A stretch of DNA of 64,000 nt from Bradyrhizobium sp. CB1650. Its GTDB lineage: Bacteria > Pseudomonadota > Alphaproteobacteria > Rhizobiales > Xanthobacteraceae. Under the pieces are notes generated by a model. That model did not search any database and had not been told where the DNA came from. It saw only the letters and a list, made by a program, of their open reading frames with translations. Position 1 is the stretch's first letter. Each line of letters opens with the position of its first letter. The stretch lies in the NCBI RefSeq assembly GCF_029761915.1, contig NZ_CP121695.1, positions 1,302,001-1,366,000 of the forward strand, written 5' to 3'. The position numbers were made by a program, and so were the translations under genes. Positions 1 to 9,656 of the stretch are shown piece after piece.

Positions 1-2
1 AG

Positions 3-941
3 CAGAACAGCGATGGCGAACCCGCTGCCGCGGTCCTGGACGGCGCCGAACCATCAGAGCCGGTTATCCAGCGCGCCGTCATCACCATCGGCGGGCAGGT
101 TGCGGAGCCCGAGGATGAGGGTGATGATGCAGTGAAGCCGTTGCCGGACCGCCTACTGACCGAGCTCACGGCCGAACGGACGCTGGCGCTGCGTGACAAG
201 CTGGCGACCACGCCTTCGGTCGCCTTCCAGGCGGTGCTGCACAAATTCTGCCTCGACGTATTCTCCCGCTATTCCTCCTACGGAACGGCGATGGAGGTCA
301 CCGTGCGCAACGCCAGCTTCCCGGTGCAGGCGCAGGGGCTGAAGGACACGCTGGCGGCCAAGGCCATCGACGCCCGCCACAAGACCTGGGAGGAGCGCCT
401 CCCGAAGGACAAGACCGATCTCTGGGATTGGCTCACCGGCCTCACGGGCGACGAGCAGGCGACGCTCTTTGCGCACTGCGCCTCGTTCGGTGTCAACGCT
501 CTCTACGAGAAGGGCGATCGCTACGGCGGCGGCGCCACGCCGCACACCGTCGAGCAGCGGATCACTGAGGCTGATCGAATCGCCAGGGCCGTAGATCTCG
601 ACATGGTGGAAGCCGGCTGGCGTCCCACAGTTGAGAACTATCTCGGCCGGGTCCCGAAGCGCCGCATCCTCGAGGCTGTGCGGGAAGGCGCCGGCGAGCG
701 GGCCGCCCAGCTCATCGATCATCTGAAGAAGGGCGACATGGCCAAGGAGGCCGAACGCCTCGTGGCCGAGACCGGCTGGCTGCCCGAGCCCCTGAGAATG
801 GCCGACGCCGACCAGGTGGCGACCGTCGATGCCGCGGAGCCCGAGGGCGATGGCGAGGCCCTGCCGGAATTCCTCGCCGGCGATGACGAGGAAGCTCCGG
901 CCGATGAAGCGCACGAGCCGCACATGATCGCGGCCGAATAG
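3..941 (+). CDS. parB: ParB/RepB-type partition protein, C-terminal part (5' end outside window)
   Basis: The frame is open from base 3, so the window starts inside the gene; about 312 residues are visible. A GTG at 132 is only an internal valine codon. The sequence looks like the C-terminal half of the long ParB-like proteins of rhizobial ICEs: a helical middle section followed by an acidic low-complexity tail (roughly the last 50 residues, rich in Glu, Asp and Ala). The catalytic/CTP-binding ParB N-terminal domain would lie upstream. Its likely role is partition or stable maintenance of the excised element, working with ParA encoded at 20.1 kb. The position next to the strawberry-notch gene is typical of this ICE class. 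Family assignment is from overall resemblance and context, not from a diagnostic motif. Confidence 0.7.
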   Translation, partial: QNSDGEPAAAVLDGAEPSEPVIQRAVITIGGQVAEPEDEGDDAVKPLPDRLLTELTAERTLALRDKLATTPSVAFQAVLHKFCLDVFSRYSSYGTAMEVTVRNASFPVQAQGLKDTLAAKAIDARHKTWEERLPKDKTDLWDWLTGLTGDEQATLFAHCASFGVNALYEKGDRYGGGATPHTVEQRITEADRIARAVDLDMVEAGWRPTVENYLGRVPKRRILEAVREGAGERAAQLIDHLKKGDMAKEAERLVAETGWLPEPLRMADADQVATVDAAEPEGDGEALPEFLAGDDEEAPADEAHEPHMIAAE

Positions 942-998
942 CTCGACCATGCGGGGCGGCTCCAGTCGTCCCGCGTGTCTCTACTGCCAATCGACCCC

Positions 999-1023
999 AA
1001 AGCCCGGCTCGCGCTGGGCTTTT
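999..1023 (+). terminator. Hairpin terminator after parB
   Basis: A perfect 7-bp inverted repeat, AAAGCCC (999-1005) and GGGCTTT (1016-1022), encloses a 10-base loop and is followed by a short T run. It lies 58 bases after the parB stop and just ahead of the next ribosome-binding site, so it probably ends the parB transcript. The T run is short (4), so termination may be incomplete. Confidence 0.5.
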
Positions 1024-1040
1024 GCATTCTGGAGGCACTC

Positions 1041-1451
1041 GTGCCGCTCTTCACCATTGAGACGACCTATCATCTGCCGATCTGCCGGCAGCGAACCTAC
1101 GAAGCCGAAACGCTCGAAGAAGCCTGCGATCTCGCGATCGCCGACGAGGGCTGGGACGACAAGAAGTCGGACGTCGAAACGTCCGGCGACATCTATGTCA
1201 CCGGCGTCTGGGAAGGGCACGACGCCGCTTATATCGGCCGGGCCCTGCCGATCCCCTCACGTTTCGAGGAGCAGGTCCAACGCAAGGCCGACCATTTCGA
1301 GTTGCTGCTCGGTCTGCTCAAGATACTCGCCCACGCCCCGGAGGGAGGCTCGGCGGATGTCGAGCTTTGGCGCCGACGGGCGGACGCCGCCATTGCGAAG
1401 GCCGAGGCCATTCTCGCGGGCGAAAACGATCCGATCGTAGGTGAGTCATGA
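1041..1451 (+). CDS. Conserved ICE hypothetical protein, 136 aa
   Basis: A GTG start at 1041 is chosen because GGAGG lies at 1031-1035, five bases upstream; the frame stays open further upstream to 975 but that extension has no ribosome-binding site. The predicted product is soluble, about 136 residues, with a hydrophobic strand at the start, an acidic middle (many Asp/Glu) and a helical C-terminal half. I do not recognise a domain. It sits between parB and the strawberry-notch gene. The stop overlaps a following ATG (ATGA at 1448-1451), suggesting translational coupling to a now-short downstream reading frame. Confidence 0.6.
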   Translation: MPLFTIETTYHLPICRQRTYEAETLEEACDLAIADEGWDDKKSDVETSGDIYVTGVWEGHDAAYIGRALPIPSRFEEQVQRKADHFELLLGLLKILAHAPEGGSADVELWRRRADAAIAKAEAILAGENDPIVGES

Positions 1452-1519
1452 CGAAATACATCGTCACCTTCGTCGAAGGCGGATGCGAGCTAGCTCGCGG
1501 AAGCGGTCGCCGCCGCTGA
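1448..1519 (+). pseudogene. Short coupled ORF, probably frameshifted remnant
   Basis: An ATG overlapping the previous stop opens a 23-codon frame starting MTKYIVTFVEGG that ends at a TGA at 1517. The adjacent frame continues with an Ala-rich coding-like stretch (LAEAVAAADNARA, ending in TAG near 1533). The ATGA coupling and this continuation suggest a formerly longer small gene that has lost its frame by one indel. Function unknown. It may also be a genuine 23-residue peptide. Confidence 0.3.
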
Positions 1520-1574
1520 TAACGCCCGAGCTTAGCCATCTTGGCAGTTCGGATACTGACGAACGCTCTGAGCG

Positions 1575-1602
1575 CGGCGCCCCGCCACCCGGTGGGGCGC
1601 CG
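1575..1602 (+). promoter_or_regulatory. Strong leader hairpin upstream of strawberry-notch gene
   Basis: A perfect 9-bp stem CGGCGCCCC (1575-1583)/GGGGCGCCG (1594-1602) with a 10-base loop is followed by GTTTCTC. It could act as a weak terminator or attenuator. A second inverted repeat, GAGCCGGT (1661-1668)/ACCGGCTC (1690-1697), lies closer to the start codon at 1729. No gene is seen in the 209 bases 1520-1728. Confidence 0.4.
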
Positions 1603-1728
1603 TTTCTCATGTCGGGCACGGCCCCAACGCTGAGAGGGAGAGGACGGCCGGGGCGGGTTTGAGCCGGTGCGGTCCAAGAGAGAGCGCCGACCGGCTCCCC
1701 GGTTCTCGCTCTCCTTAAGGTTTCCTTC

Positions 1729-4700
1729 ATGACCAACCTTTCCCCGATCGCGGCCGACCAGGCCGCGCCGATCTCGCCTGTCCGCGCTCCCGAGGGCGCC
1801 AGCGTCATCATCGCTGCCGCGGAGCAGCTCCTTCCGAATCTCGAGCATGGCCGACGCATCGACGCCACAATCCTGCGCGCCGCGATGGAAGCGGCCTTCG
1901 GCGCATCCGACGCGACGGGCGCCTGGGATTGGAAGATGGCTTACGACGCCTGTGAGGCCGCCACCGTCCTGTTCCTGCGCAAATACGGAAAGGCGCTGTT
2001 CCGCAAAGCCGACTCTCCGGCTTCACGACTTTCCGCCTTGGACAAAATCGCGAGGCTTCTGCCGACCCACACGCGCCGCTCTGCCGAGAGCGAGACCTTC
2101 CAGCAATTTTCGACGCCGATCCCGCTCGGCCTGGCCGCTTTGACCGCGGCTGCTATCACGCTCGCGGACCGCGTGCTGGAGCCATCCGCGGGCACCGGTC
2201 TGTTCGCCATCCTCGCCGAGATCGCCGGCGGCGGTCTCGTGCTGAACGAACTGGCCGAGACCCGGGCTATTTTGCTCTCCTCCCTCTTTCCGGCCATCTC
2301 CGTCACGCAGTTCGACGCGGCCCAAATCGACGATCACCTCGATCCCGCCGTCGTCCCGAGTGTCGTGCTGATGAACCCGCCGTTTTCGGCGATGGCGAAC
2401 GTTTCCGGCCGCATGGCCGACACTGCTTACCGTCACATCGCCTCGGCCCTGGCCCGCCTCGCCGATGGCGGCCGGCTCGTCACGATCACCGGCGCAAACG
2501 TCTCACCCGAAGCCTCGGCTTGGCGCGACGCCTTCGCCCGGTTGCAGGAACGCGGCCGGGTGGTGTTCACCGCCGCGATCGCCGGCGCGGTCTATGCCAA
2601 GCACGGCACCACGATCGAGACGCGCCTAACGGTCATCGACAAGGCGCCGGCCGATGACCCGCACGCGTTCCCGGAGTCGCCGGGAACAGCGCCCGACGTC
2701 GCGACGCTGCTCCGCTGGATCGGCGAACACGTTCCGGCTCGCCTGACCGTCGCATCGACCGGCGCGCTTCCCACTCCAGCCTCGCCGGCGCCTCGCACCG
2801 TGCGCGGCTATCTCGCACCGGCCGCCGCACAGTCGGCCAAGGCGTCGGTCGCCGATCCCGAAGCCGTTGATCTCGCCTATGAGACGATCGATTGGACGCC
2901 GCCCGAGGGCGCGCATCTCGGTGACGCCATCTACGAGGAATACCGCCTTCAGTCGATCCGGATTGCCGGCGCGCAGGCGCACCCGACCAAGCTGGTGCAG
3001 TCGGCCGCGATGGCCTCGATCGCGCCGCCGAAGCCGAGCTATCGGCCGCGCCTGCCGGCGAACCTCGTCAGCGACGGCATCCTGTCCGACGCGCAACTCG
3101 AGACGGTGGTCTATGCCGGCGAGGCGCATGGCGAATATCTTGCTGGCGCCTGGACGGTGGATGAGACCTTCGACCTCGTCACGGCCGCCCGCGACGACGT
3201 GCCAAACGCCGTCCGTTTTCGTCGAGGCTTCATGCTCGGTGATGGGACCGGCGCCGGCAAGGGTCGCCAGTCCGCCGGCATCATTCTCGACAATTGGCTG
3301 CAGGGCCGGCGCAAGGCGGTCTGGATCTCGAAGTCCGACAAGCTGCTCGAGGACGCGCAGCGCGATTGGTCGGCGTTCGGCATGGAGCGTCTGCTGGTCA
3401 CGCTGCTCTCGCGCTTCCCTCAAGGGCGCGACATCCGCCTGGCCGAAGGCGTCCTATTTTTAACCTACGCTACGCTGCGGTCCGACGACCGCGGCGAGAA
3501 GCTTTCGCGCGTCCGCCAGATTGTTCAATGGTTGGGCTCCGACTTCGACGGCGTCATCATTTTCGACGAGAGCCATGCCATGCAGAATGCCGGTGGCGGC
3601 AAGGGCGAGCGGGGCGATGTCGCCCCCTCGCAGCAGGGCCGTGCAGGCTTGCGCCTGCAGCATGCGCTGCCCAATGCCCGCGTCGCCTATGTCTCGGCGA
3701 CTGGCGCCACCACGGTCCACAATCTCGCCTATGCCCAGCGCCTCGGGCTCTGGGGCGGCGACGATTTTCCGTTCGCCACGCGCGCTGAGTTCGTTGAGGC
3801 GATCGAGGAGGGCGGCGTTGCGGCGATGGAGGTGCTCTCCCGTGATCTTCGCTCGCTCGGCCTCTACACGGCCCGCTCGCTGTCCTACGACGGCGTCGAA
3901 TACGACCTCGTCGAACACCAGCTCACCGTCGAGCAGCGGCGCATCTACGACGCCTACGCCGGCGCTTTCAGCGTCATCCACAATAACCTCGACGCCGCGA
4001 TGCGGGCCGCCAACATCACCGGCGAGACCGGCACGCTCAACCGCCAGGCGAAGTCGGCCGCGCGTTCGGCCTTCGAGTCGGCCAAGCAGCGCTTCTTCGG
4101 CCATCTGCTCACCAGCATGAAGACGCCGACCCTGCTCCGCTCGATTGAGCGGGATCTGGCCGAGGGCCATGCCGCCGTCATACAGATCGTGTCGACCGGC
4201 GAGGCGCTGATGGAGCGGCGGCTCGCCGAAATCCCACCTCAGGAATGGAATGACGTGCGCGTGGACATCACGCCGCGTGAGTACGTGCTGGACTATCTCG
4301 CCCATTCCTTCCCGGTGCAACTCTATGAGCCCTTCACCGACGCAGAGGGCAATCTCTCGTCCCGGCCCATCTTCCGCGACGGCCAGCCGGTCGAGAGCCG
4401 TGAGGCCGTCGCCCGCCGCAATGAGCTGATCGAGCGGCTGGCGTCGCTGCCGCCTGTTCCCGGCGCGCTCGACCAGATCGTGCAGCGTTTCGGCACGGAC
4501 CTCGTGGCGGAAGTAACGGGACGTTCGCGGCGCGTGGTGCGCAGGGGTGACCGCCTTGCCGTCGAGAACCGTTCGGCCTCTGCCAATCTCGCCGAGACCG
4601 CCGCCTTCATGGATGACGTCAAGCGCGTGCTCGTCTTCTCGGAGGCTGGCGGTACGGGCCGCAGTTACCACGCCGAGCTCTCGGCGCGGAATCGCCGGCT

Positions 4701-6060
4701 TCGCGTTCATTATTTGCTCGAGCCGGGCTGGAAGGCTGACGCCGCGATCCAGGGCCTCGGTCGTACGAACCGCACCAACCAGGCGCAGCCGCCTCTGTTC
4801 CGGCCGATCGCCACCGACGTGAAGGCGGAGAAGCGCTTCCTCTCGACCATTGCGCGCCGGCTCGACACGCTGGGTGCCATTACGCGCGGCCAGCGCCAGA
4901 CCGGCGGGCAGGGCCTGTTCCGGCCCGAGGACAATCTTGAGAGCCACTACGCCCGAGATGCGCTGCGCCAGCTCTATCTGCTGCTCGTGCGCGGCAAGGT
5001 GGAAAGCTGCTCGCTCCAGATCTTCGAGGATGCCACGGGCCTGAAGCTCGTGGACGTGAACGGCATCAAGGACGAGCTGCCGCCGATCACAACATTCTTG
5101 AACCGCCTGCTCGCGCTCACCATCGACCTGCAAGGTGTGCTGTTCACGGCATTCGAACAGTTACTGAACGCCAAGGTCGAGGGCGCCATCGCCAGCGGCG
5201 TCTACGACATTGGGCTCGAGACACTGCAGGCTGAGAGCTTCGTCGTCACCGATCGGCGCACGATCTACACGCATCCCGCGACCGGCGCGGCTACCCGGCT
5301 GCTCACGATCACCGAACGCCGGCGCAATCACCCCACGACGTTGCATCAAGCGCTCGATCATCTCGCCGATGCTCGGGCTGTGCTGCTAGTCAACGAGCGC
5401 TCGGGGCACGCCGCGGTGCAGATTCCGGCGCCGAGCCTCATGCTCGATGACGGCGAGATCGAATGCCGCGTGCGGCTGATCCGCCCGATGGAGCACCATC
5501 ATGCTTCGATGAAGATGATGGACGAGAGCCACTGGCAGCCTGCGGATCGTGAGACATTCGCCGCAGCATGGAACGGGGAAGTCGTCGACGTACCAGAGTT
5601 CGCCGACAGCACCCTCCATATTGTCGCCGGCCTGCTGTTGCCGATCTGGAAGCGACTTCCAAACGAGTCGACCCGGGTCTATCGGCTCCAGACCGACGAG
5701 GGCGAGGGCATCATTGGTCGCAGGGTCTCGCCAGCCTGGGCGGCGAACGCTTGCGCGACCGGCACCACCAGCTTGACCCCGTACGAAGGTTTCTCGGCAC
5801 TGATGGAGGGGCGCACCGTCCTCTACCTCGCCGAGGACCTGCAGCTCCGTCGTGTCCGCGTGATGGGCGCCCATCGCATCGAGCTGTCCGGCTTCACTGA
5901 CACGATTCGCGACCGGCTGCGCGCCTACGGCCTCTTCAGTGAGATCATCTCGTGGAAGCTGCGCATGTTCGTGCCGACCGATGGCACCGGCGCCGCCGTG
6001 TTGGCGAAGGTGCTCGAGCACTATCCGGTCGCGTGCATCGGCGAGCGGGAGGCGGCCTGA
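1729..6060 (+). CDS. Strawberry-notch-type SF2 helicase fused to an N6-adenine-methylase-like domain
   Basis: This 1443-residue cytoplasmic protein joins two enzyme folds. Residues about 140-330 look like a SAM-dependent DNA methyltransferase: a motif-I-like EPSAGTG near 149-155 and a catalytic NPPF at 216-219. Residues about 440-1100 are a superfamily 2 helicase of the strawberry-notch (SNO) group: Walker A GDGTGAGKGR around 504-513, a DESH box at 613-616 and the SNO-type motif GLGRTNRTNQ near 1007-1016. Such giant proteins are a hallmark of alphaproteobacterial conjugative elements, where they are thought to help DNA processing or anti-restriction; the exact activity is not established. The stop overlaps the start of the Toprim gene (TGATG at 6058-6062), so the two are probably one operon. 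Weak SD before ATG 1729. Confidence 0.85.
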   Translation: MTNLSPIAADQAAPISPVRAPEGASVIIAAAEQLLPNLEHGRRIDATILRAAMEAAFGASDATGAWDWKMAYDACEAATVLFLRKYGKALFRKADSPASRLSALDKIARLLPTHTRRSAESETFQQFSTPIPLGLAALTAAAITLADRVLEPSAGTGLFAILAEIAGGGLVLNELAETRAILLSSLFPAISVTQFDAAQIDDHLDPAVVPSVVLMNPPFSAMANVSGRMADTAYRHIASALARLADGGRLVTITGANVSPEASAWRDAFARLQERGRVVFTAAIAGAVYAKHGTTIETRLTVIDKAPADDPHAFPESPGTAPDVATLLRWIGEHVPARLTVASTGALPTPASPAPRTVRGYLAPAAAQSAKASVADPEAVDLAYETIDWTPPEGAHLGDAIYEEYRLQSIRIAGAQAHPTKLVQSAAMASIAPPKPSYRPRLPANLVSDGILSDAQLETVVYAGEAHGEYLAGAWTVDETFDLVTAARDDVPNAVRFRRGFMLGDGTGAGKGRQSAGIILDNWLQGRRKAVWISKSDKLLEDAQRDWSAFGMERLLVTLLSRFPQGRDIRLAEGVLFLTYATLRSDDRGEKLSRVRQIVQWLGSDFDGVIIFDESHAMQNAGGGKGERGDVAPSQQGRAGLRLQHALPNARVAYVSATGATTVHNLAYAQRLGLWGGDDFPFATRAEFVEAIEEGGVAAMEVLSRDLRSLGLYTARSLSYDGVEYDLVEHQLTVEQRRIYDAYAGAFSVIHNNLDAAMRAANITGETGTLNRQAKSAARSAFESAKQRFFGHLLTSMKTPTLLRSIERDLAEGHAAVIQIVSTGEALMERRLAEIPPQEWNDVRVDITPREYVLDYLAHSFPVQLYEPFTDAEGNLSSRPIFRDGQPVESREAVARRNELIERLASLPPVPGALDQIVQRFGTDLVAEVTGRSRRVVRRGDRLAVENRSASANLAETAAFMDDVKRVLVFSEAGGTGRSYHAELSARNRRLRVHYLLEPGWKADAAIQGLGRTNRTNQAQPPLFRPIATDVKAEKRFLSTIARRLDTLGAITRGQRQTGGQGLFRPEDNLESHYARDALRQLYLLLVRGKVESCSLQIFEDATGLKLVDVNGIKDELPPITTFLNRLLALTIDLQGVLFTAFEQLLNAKVEGAIASGVYDIGLETLQAESFVVTDRRTIYTHPATGAATRLLTITERRRNHPTTLHQALDHLADARAVLLVNERSGHAAVQIPAPSLMLDDGEIECRVRLIRPMEHHHASMKMMDESHWQPADRETFAAAWNGEVVDVPEFADSTLHIVAGLLLPIWKRLPNESTRVYRLQTDEGEGIIGRRVSPAWAANACATGTTSLTPYEGFSALMEGRTVLYLAEDLQLRRVRVMGAHRIELSGFTDTIRDRLRAYGLFSEIISWKLRMFVPTDGTGAAVLAKVLEHYPVACIGEREAA

Positions 6061-7127
6061 TGGCCCGCGACAACGCCTCCGAACTGGCCCGCCGTCTCGC
6101 GCGTGACGCCGAGGCGGTGTGCCGACATTACCTGTCCAACGGGCGGCGCCAGGGCCGCTATTGGATGGTGGGCGACGTCCGCAATACGCCCGGCCGGTCG
6201 ATGTTCGTCCGGCTCAGCGGAGCAGAATCCGGTCGTGGCGCCGCCGGGCATTGGACCGATGCCGCCTCCGCCGAATATGGCGATCTCCTCGACGTGATCC
6301 GCGAGAGCTGCGGGTTCACCAACTTTCGCGATGTCGCCAATGAGGCACGTCGCTTTCTCAGTCTGCCGCGTTCAGAACCGGAGGCCGAGCCAAATCACCA
6401 CCGGTCGAGAAAATCGCCTGCGCCGCTCGGATCGCCAGAGGCAGCGCGGCGGCTCTTCGGCATGTCGCAGGCGATCGTGGGCACACTCGTAGAAGCGTAT
6501 CTCCGCAATCGCGGCATTACGGCTTTGCACGAAACCGGAAGTCTGCGCTTTCACCCACGTTGCTACTACCGGCCCGACGACCACAGCGCGACCGAGACCT
6601 GGCCAGCGATGATCGCCGCCGTCACCGATCTCTCCGGCCACCTGACCGGCGTGCATCGTACCTGGCTCGACCCCGACGGCTTCAGCGAGACAACGCTCGG
6701 CAAGGCGCTGATCGACACGCCGAAGCGGGCGATGGGCGAGCTGCTTGGTCACGCCGTTCGATTTGGCGTAGCTGGCGAAGTCATGGCGGCCGGCGAGGGC
6801 ATTGAGACGATGCTCTCGCTCCGCAGCGTCCTTCCGACCATGCCGATGGTCGCAGCCCTCTCGGCGGCGCATCTCTCCGCCATCCTCTTCCCGGACACGC
6901 TTCGCCGGCTCTACATCGCCCGGGACGACGATCCTGCCGGTGACGGCGCCATGGCGATCTTGATCGATCGGGCGCAGGAGGCCGGCATCGAGGCAATCGT
7001 GATCTCGCCACGGCTTGGCGACTTCAACGAGGATCTTCGCCTGCTCGGATTTGACGCCCTTCGGGCCGCGAGCCGCGTGCAGATCGCGGCGCGGGACGTC
7101 GCGCGCTTTATGGAGTTGGCGGCATAG
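6060..7127 (+). CDS. Toprim-domain protein (DUF7146-like), primase-related
   Basis: 355 residues. The ATG at 6060 overlaps the stop of the helicase gene, which decides the start over the longer upstream-open frame. The N-terminal ~100 residues resemble the zinc-ribbon/core region of ICE primase-like proteins; the C-terminal half is a Toprim domain with the conserved glutamate in GEGIET and the acidic pair in the IARDDDPAG segment. These are the metal-binding residues used by DnaG-type primases and topoisomerases. A role in priming or processing ICE DNA is inferred from the domain and from its coupling to the SNO helicase/methylase. Cytoplasmic. Confidence 0.8.
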   Translation: MARDNASELARRLARDAEAVCRHYLSNGRRQGRYWMVGDVRNTPGRSMFVRLSGAESGRGAAGHWTDAASAEYGDLLDVIRESCGFTNFRDVANEARRFLSLPRSEPEAEPNHHRSRKSPAPLGSPEAARRLFGMSQAIVGTLVEAYLRNRGITALHETGSLRFHPRCYYRPDDHSATETWPAMIAAVTDLSGHLTGVHRTWLDPDGFSETTLGKALIDTPKRAMGELLGHAVRFGVAGEVMAAGEGIETMLSLRSVLPTMPMVAALSAAHLSAILFPDTLRRLYIARDDDPAGDGAMAILIDRAQEAGIEAIVISPRLGDFNEDLRLLGFDALRAASRVQIAARDVARFMELAA

Positions 7128-7267
7128 CCGGAACGGGGAGGGGTGACTCGGCCGCTTCGTGATCGCGAGGCCGGTGATCGTGCTTCCCCTCGGCGCCGGA
7201 GAGGCCCGCACCCACGGCCTTCTGAGAGGGCGATCGGGCGGCAAGCGGCCCGGACAGGCAACCTCGT

Positions 7268-7330
7268 GGGCCGACTATTTTCCGTCGGCGGCAGGGCCGC
7301 CTTTACATCGCGAGGCAAAATAGTCGGCCC
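7268..7330 (+). repeat. Leader element copy 1: 14-bp inverted repeat upstream of DUF2493 gene
   Basis: GGGCCGACTATTTT (7268-7281) and its exact reverse complement (7317-7330) flank a 35-base GC-rich loop that contains its own small hairpin (GGCGG/CCGCC). The region after the right arm (about 7331-7365) shares a CCTCCGCT...GCTTCGGCC...CTTCG pattern with the element at 15667-15720. The right arm ends 122 bases before the start codon at 7453. The 325 bases between 7128 and 7452 contain no convincing gene. Confidence 0.6.
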
Positions 7331-7452
7331 CCTTCGGTCCTCCGCTCCGCTTCGGCCCTTCGCTGCGCTGCGGGTGCAAGTCCGTTCCGCCTGCCGCTTT
7401 CGTCGCCATGAAGGCCGCGATGGGCGCGGTCGATCCGGCGAGGAAAGCCGCA

Positions 7453-8382
7453 ATGACTATCGACCGCGACAACGATTTCGAGCTGCACCACAGCTCATCC
7501 CCGACCGACCAGGTCCTCCAGGAACTCCAGCTCTATGGCTACCGTGCCTTTCAGGACGAGCCTGATCCGAGGCCGCTCCCCGAAGCGCACATCCTCGCCG
7601 GCAGCGTCGCCGACATCTTCGAGGCCTTGGTGGTGGCGCTGTCCAATACCCGTCTCGAGCCCGACCTTGAAGACCTGCTCTGGTCGACAGTGAACGTCTT
7701 CCATCGTGCCATCGACAGGATCGAGCGCGAGCTCGACGATAACGAGCTGGCGCAGCAGCGGTCGCAGCGGGAGCAGGACGGCAGCGAGATCAAATCCGTC
7801 GAGCTTGAGCGACTGACGGCGGAAGGGCAGACGCTGATCGAGCGACGAGGCGTCTTCGAGCTGATGCGCGACCAGGCCGCCGACGAGTTCGAACGCCACA
7901 CCCACTCCGCCTGGCGACCGCGCAACGGATCGAAGGTCAACCACCGCAATCACACCGCCGCGATGATCGACAGCCGCGACTTCCTGGCCGCGAAGAAGCG
8001 CGCCGACAACCAGGTGCTCCTGCCGGCGGGACCGAAGGTGGCGCTGACCGGCGGCCTTGACTTCAACGACCACCGGTTGATCTGGTCCAAACTTGATCAG
8101 GTGCACGCCAAGCATGCCGACATGGTGCTGCTGCACGGCGGTTCGCCCAAGGGCGCCGAGCTGATCGCTGCCAAATGGGCCGACAACCGCAAGGTCCCGC
8201 AGATCGCTTTCAAGCCCGACTGGACGAAGCCTGCCAAGGCGGCTCCGTTCAAACGCAACGATGCGATGCTGGAGACGCTGCCGATCGGCGTGATGCACTT
8301 CCCCGGCACCGGGATCCAGGACAATCTCGCCGACAAGGCCAAGAAGCTAGGCATCCCGGTCTGGAAATTCGGCGGCGCGTGA
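7453..8382 (+). CDS. DUF2493-family protein (SLOG/YpsA-like nucleotide-binding)
   Basis: 309 residues. ATG 7453 is preferred over the in-frame ATG at 7408 because a GAGGAAA ribosome-binding site lies just upstream. The first ~200 residues are helical and charged. The C-terminal third (from about residue 195, KVALTGGLDFNDHRLIWSKLD, with HGGSPKGAE further on) is a DUF2493 Rossmann-like domain of the SLOG superfamily, which binds nucleotides or nucleotide-derived signals. The family is a constant member of this ICE class beside the Toprim gene. Molecular role unknown. The gene ends 16 bases from the convergent HEPN/Toprim gene. Confidence 0.8.
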   Translation: MTIDRDNDFELHHSSSPTDQVLQELQLYGYRAFQDEPDPRPLPEAHILAGSVADIFEALVVALSNTRLEPDLEDLLWSTVNVFHRAIDRIERELDDNELAQQRSQREQDGSEIKSVELERLTAEGQTLIERRGVFELMRDQAADEFERHTHSAWRPRNGSKVNHRNHTAAMIDSRDFLAAKKRADNQVLLPAGPKVALTGGLDFNDHRLIWSKLDQVHAKHADMVLLHGGSPKGAELIAAKWADNRKVPQIAFKPDWTKPAKAAPFKRNDAMLETLPIGVMHFPGTGIQDNLADKAKKLGIPVWKFGGA

Positions 8383-8398
8383 GCGCCGCAAATTTCGA

Positions 8399-9656
8399 CT
8401 ACCCGACTTGAACGACGCGATCGTGCAACTTTCGCTCCGCTTCCTCCGCCGCCTTCTCGACGGCACGAAAGATCGTGGCCCACACCTCAGCCAACTCCGG
8501 AAACTCCACTCGCGCCTCGGCCGGGTTTGAACAATTCGTCACGGCGCGGAGGAATGCAGCCTCTACCTCTGCTTTTCCCTCGATCTCGCCTTGATAGGCA
8601 TCGGCGGCATTGTAGCCGCTCCAGCGTACCCGCCGTAGCGCGCCATCCTTTGTCAAAGCCGCTTGGCCGAGGTAAAGCTCGATGCTTGCGGCTTTGTTGA
8701 CGTCGACGACATGCTCTCCTTGAGGGCCGAAAGTCGGGTACTGACGCGCAAGCTCTGTGTCCGGGAGCACTACCACGATCATGTTGTCCGGCAGCCCCAA
8801 GGCGCTGGCCTGACGATACGCCTGACGTCCAGTTGTGTCGTTGTCGAACACGGCGACGAGGCGCAACGGTGCCCGCACTGCCGCAAATGCCTTGAGAAAT
8901 TTCACAAGATACGCGGCGCCGCCATCCACGCTCAGCTCAGCATGGTTGAAGAACGAGAAGTAATCTTTCCGCTCTGGAAACAGCGCCGTGAGCGAGCGCT
9001 GTAATATCCGGATGTCCGTACTACCCTCGGCAAGGATGACCGTCGTTGCCAGCGGACGGGGGTCAAGGGGAGCAGAAGCCCTCTTGTCGTCGCAAATGCT
9101 GGCATCCGACTCGATCCAACCACCGCCGATCAGCGCCGTGGTCGAGAGAGACGTACCGCACGTCAACGCAGGCATCCAACAAAGCCCGGAGGCTCATCAG
9201 GGATCCATAGCCATCGAACCAAAGCCAGCCCTCGCCGTCGCGATCACGCATCCGGCGATCGATCTCGTCCGTCGCCTCCTCGCGCGTGTACATGGTCGCG
9301 AGTACATCGGGCGCCCGCCGATACCAATCCTCGACAGAGAATAAGCGCAGTGCGGCGGCCGTCTCCTCTGCCCAACCGCCATCGGCGCTGTATTCCTCCC
9401 AGGTCTCGCGCGTTGTTGCGAGCCAAGCCTCCAGCCGTTCACGCGCCGTACCGGCTGTGCAGCCCAAGAGATCCAGGCGGGACAAGACGACCGCTCGGGG
9501 CGCCTCGTAGACGACGTCAGAACTTTCCTCTTCATCGACCGACGGCCTGACGGCTCGGTCGCTTTCCTGGAATAGCGCGCAAAAATGATCGGGAACGACG
9601 GACTTTGCGCCACAGATCTCGGTCCTATCGAAATAGATTCCGCAGTAACTTCCCAT
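8399..9656 (-). pseudogene. HEPN/Toprim-associated protein, interrupted by a frameshift
   Basis: Two overlapping minus-strand frames make one protein family. The 5' frame (9656-9063) begins MGSYCGIYF and matches the HEPN/Toprim N-terminal domain. The 3' frame (9175-8399) carries a Toprim domain with EGSTD, a DND acidic motif and a C-terminal helix-rich tail. The product would be about 400-420 residues if joined. The frames differ by one base and the join seems to lie near 9130-9145, where one frame reads SLDHGA and the other continues IGGGWIESDASICDD. HEPN and Toprim domains occur in phage-defence and RNA/DNA-cleaving systems, so this is a plausible accessory defence gene. It may be an inactivated gene, a sequencing error or a recoded gene. 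Confidence 0.65.

Noticed and set aside
3460..5133. 557-codon minus-strand ORF inside the SNO gene
   Set aside because: Antisense shadow of a GC-rich gene; arginine/valine-rich composition without domains, while the plus strand has clear motifs.
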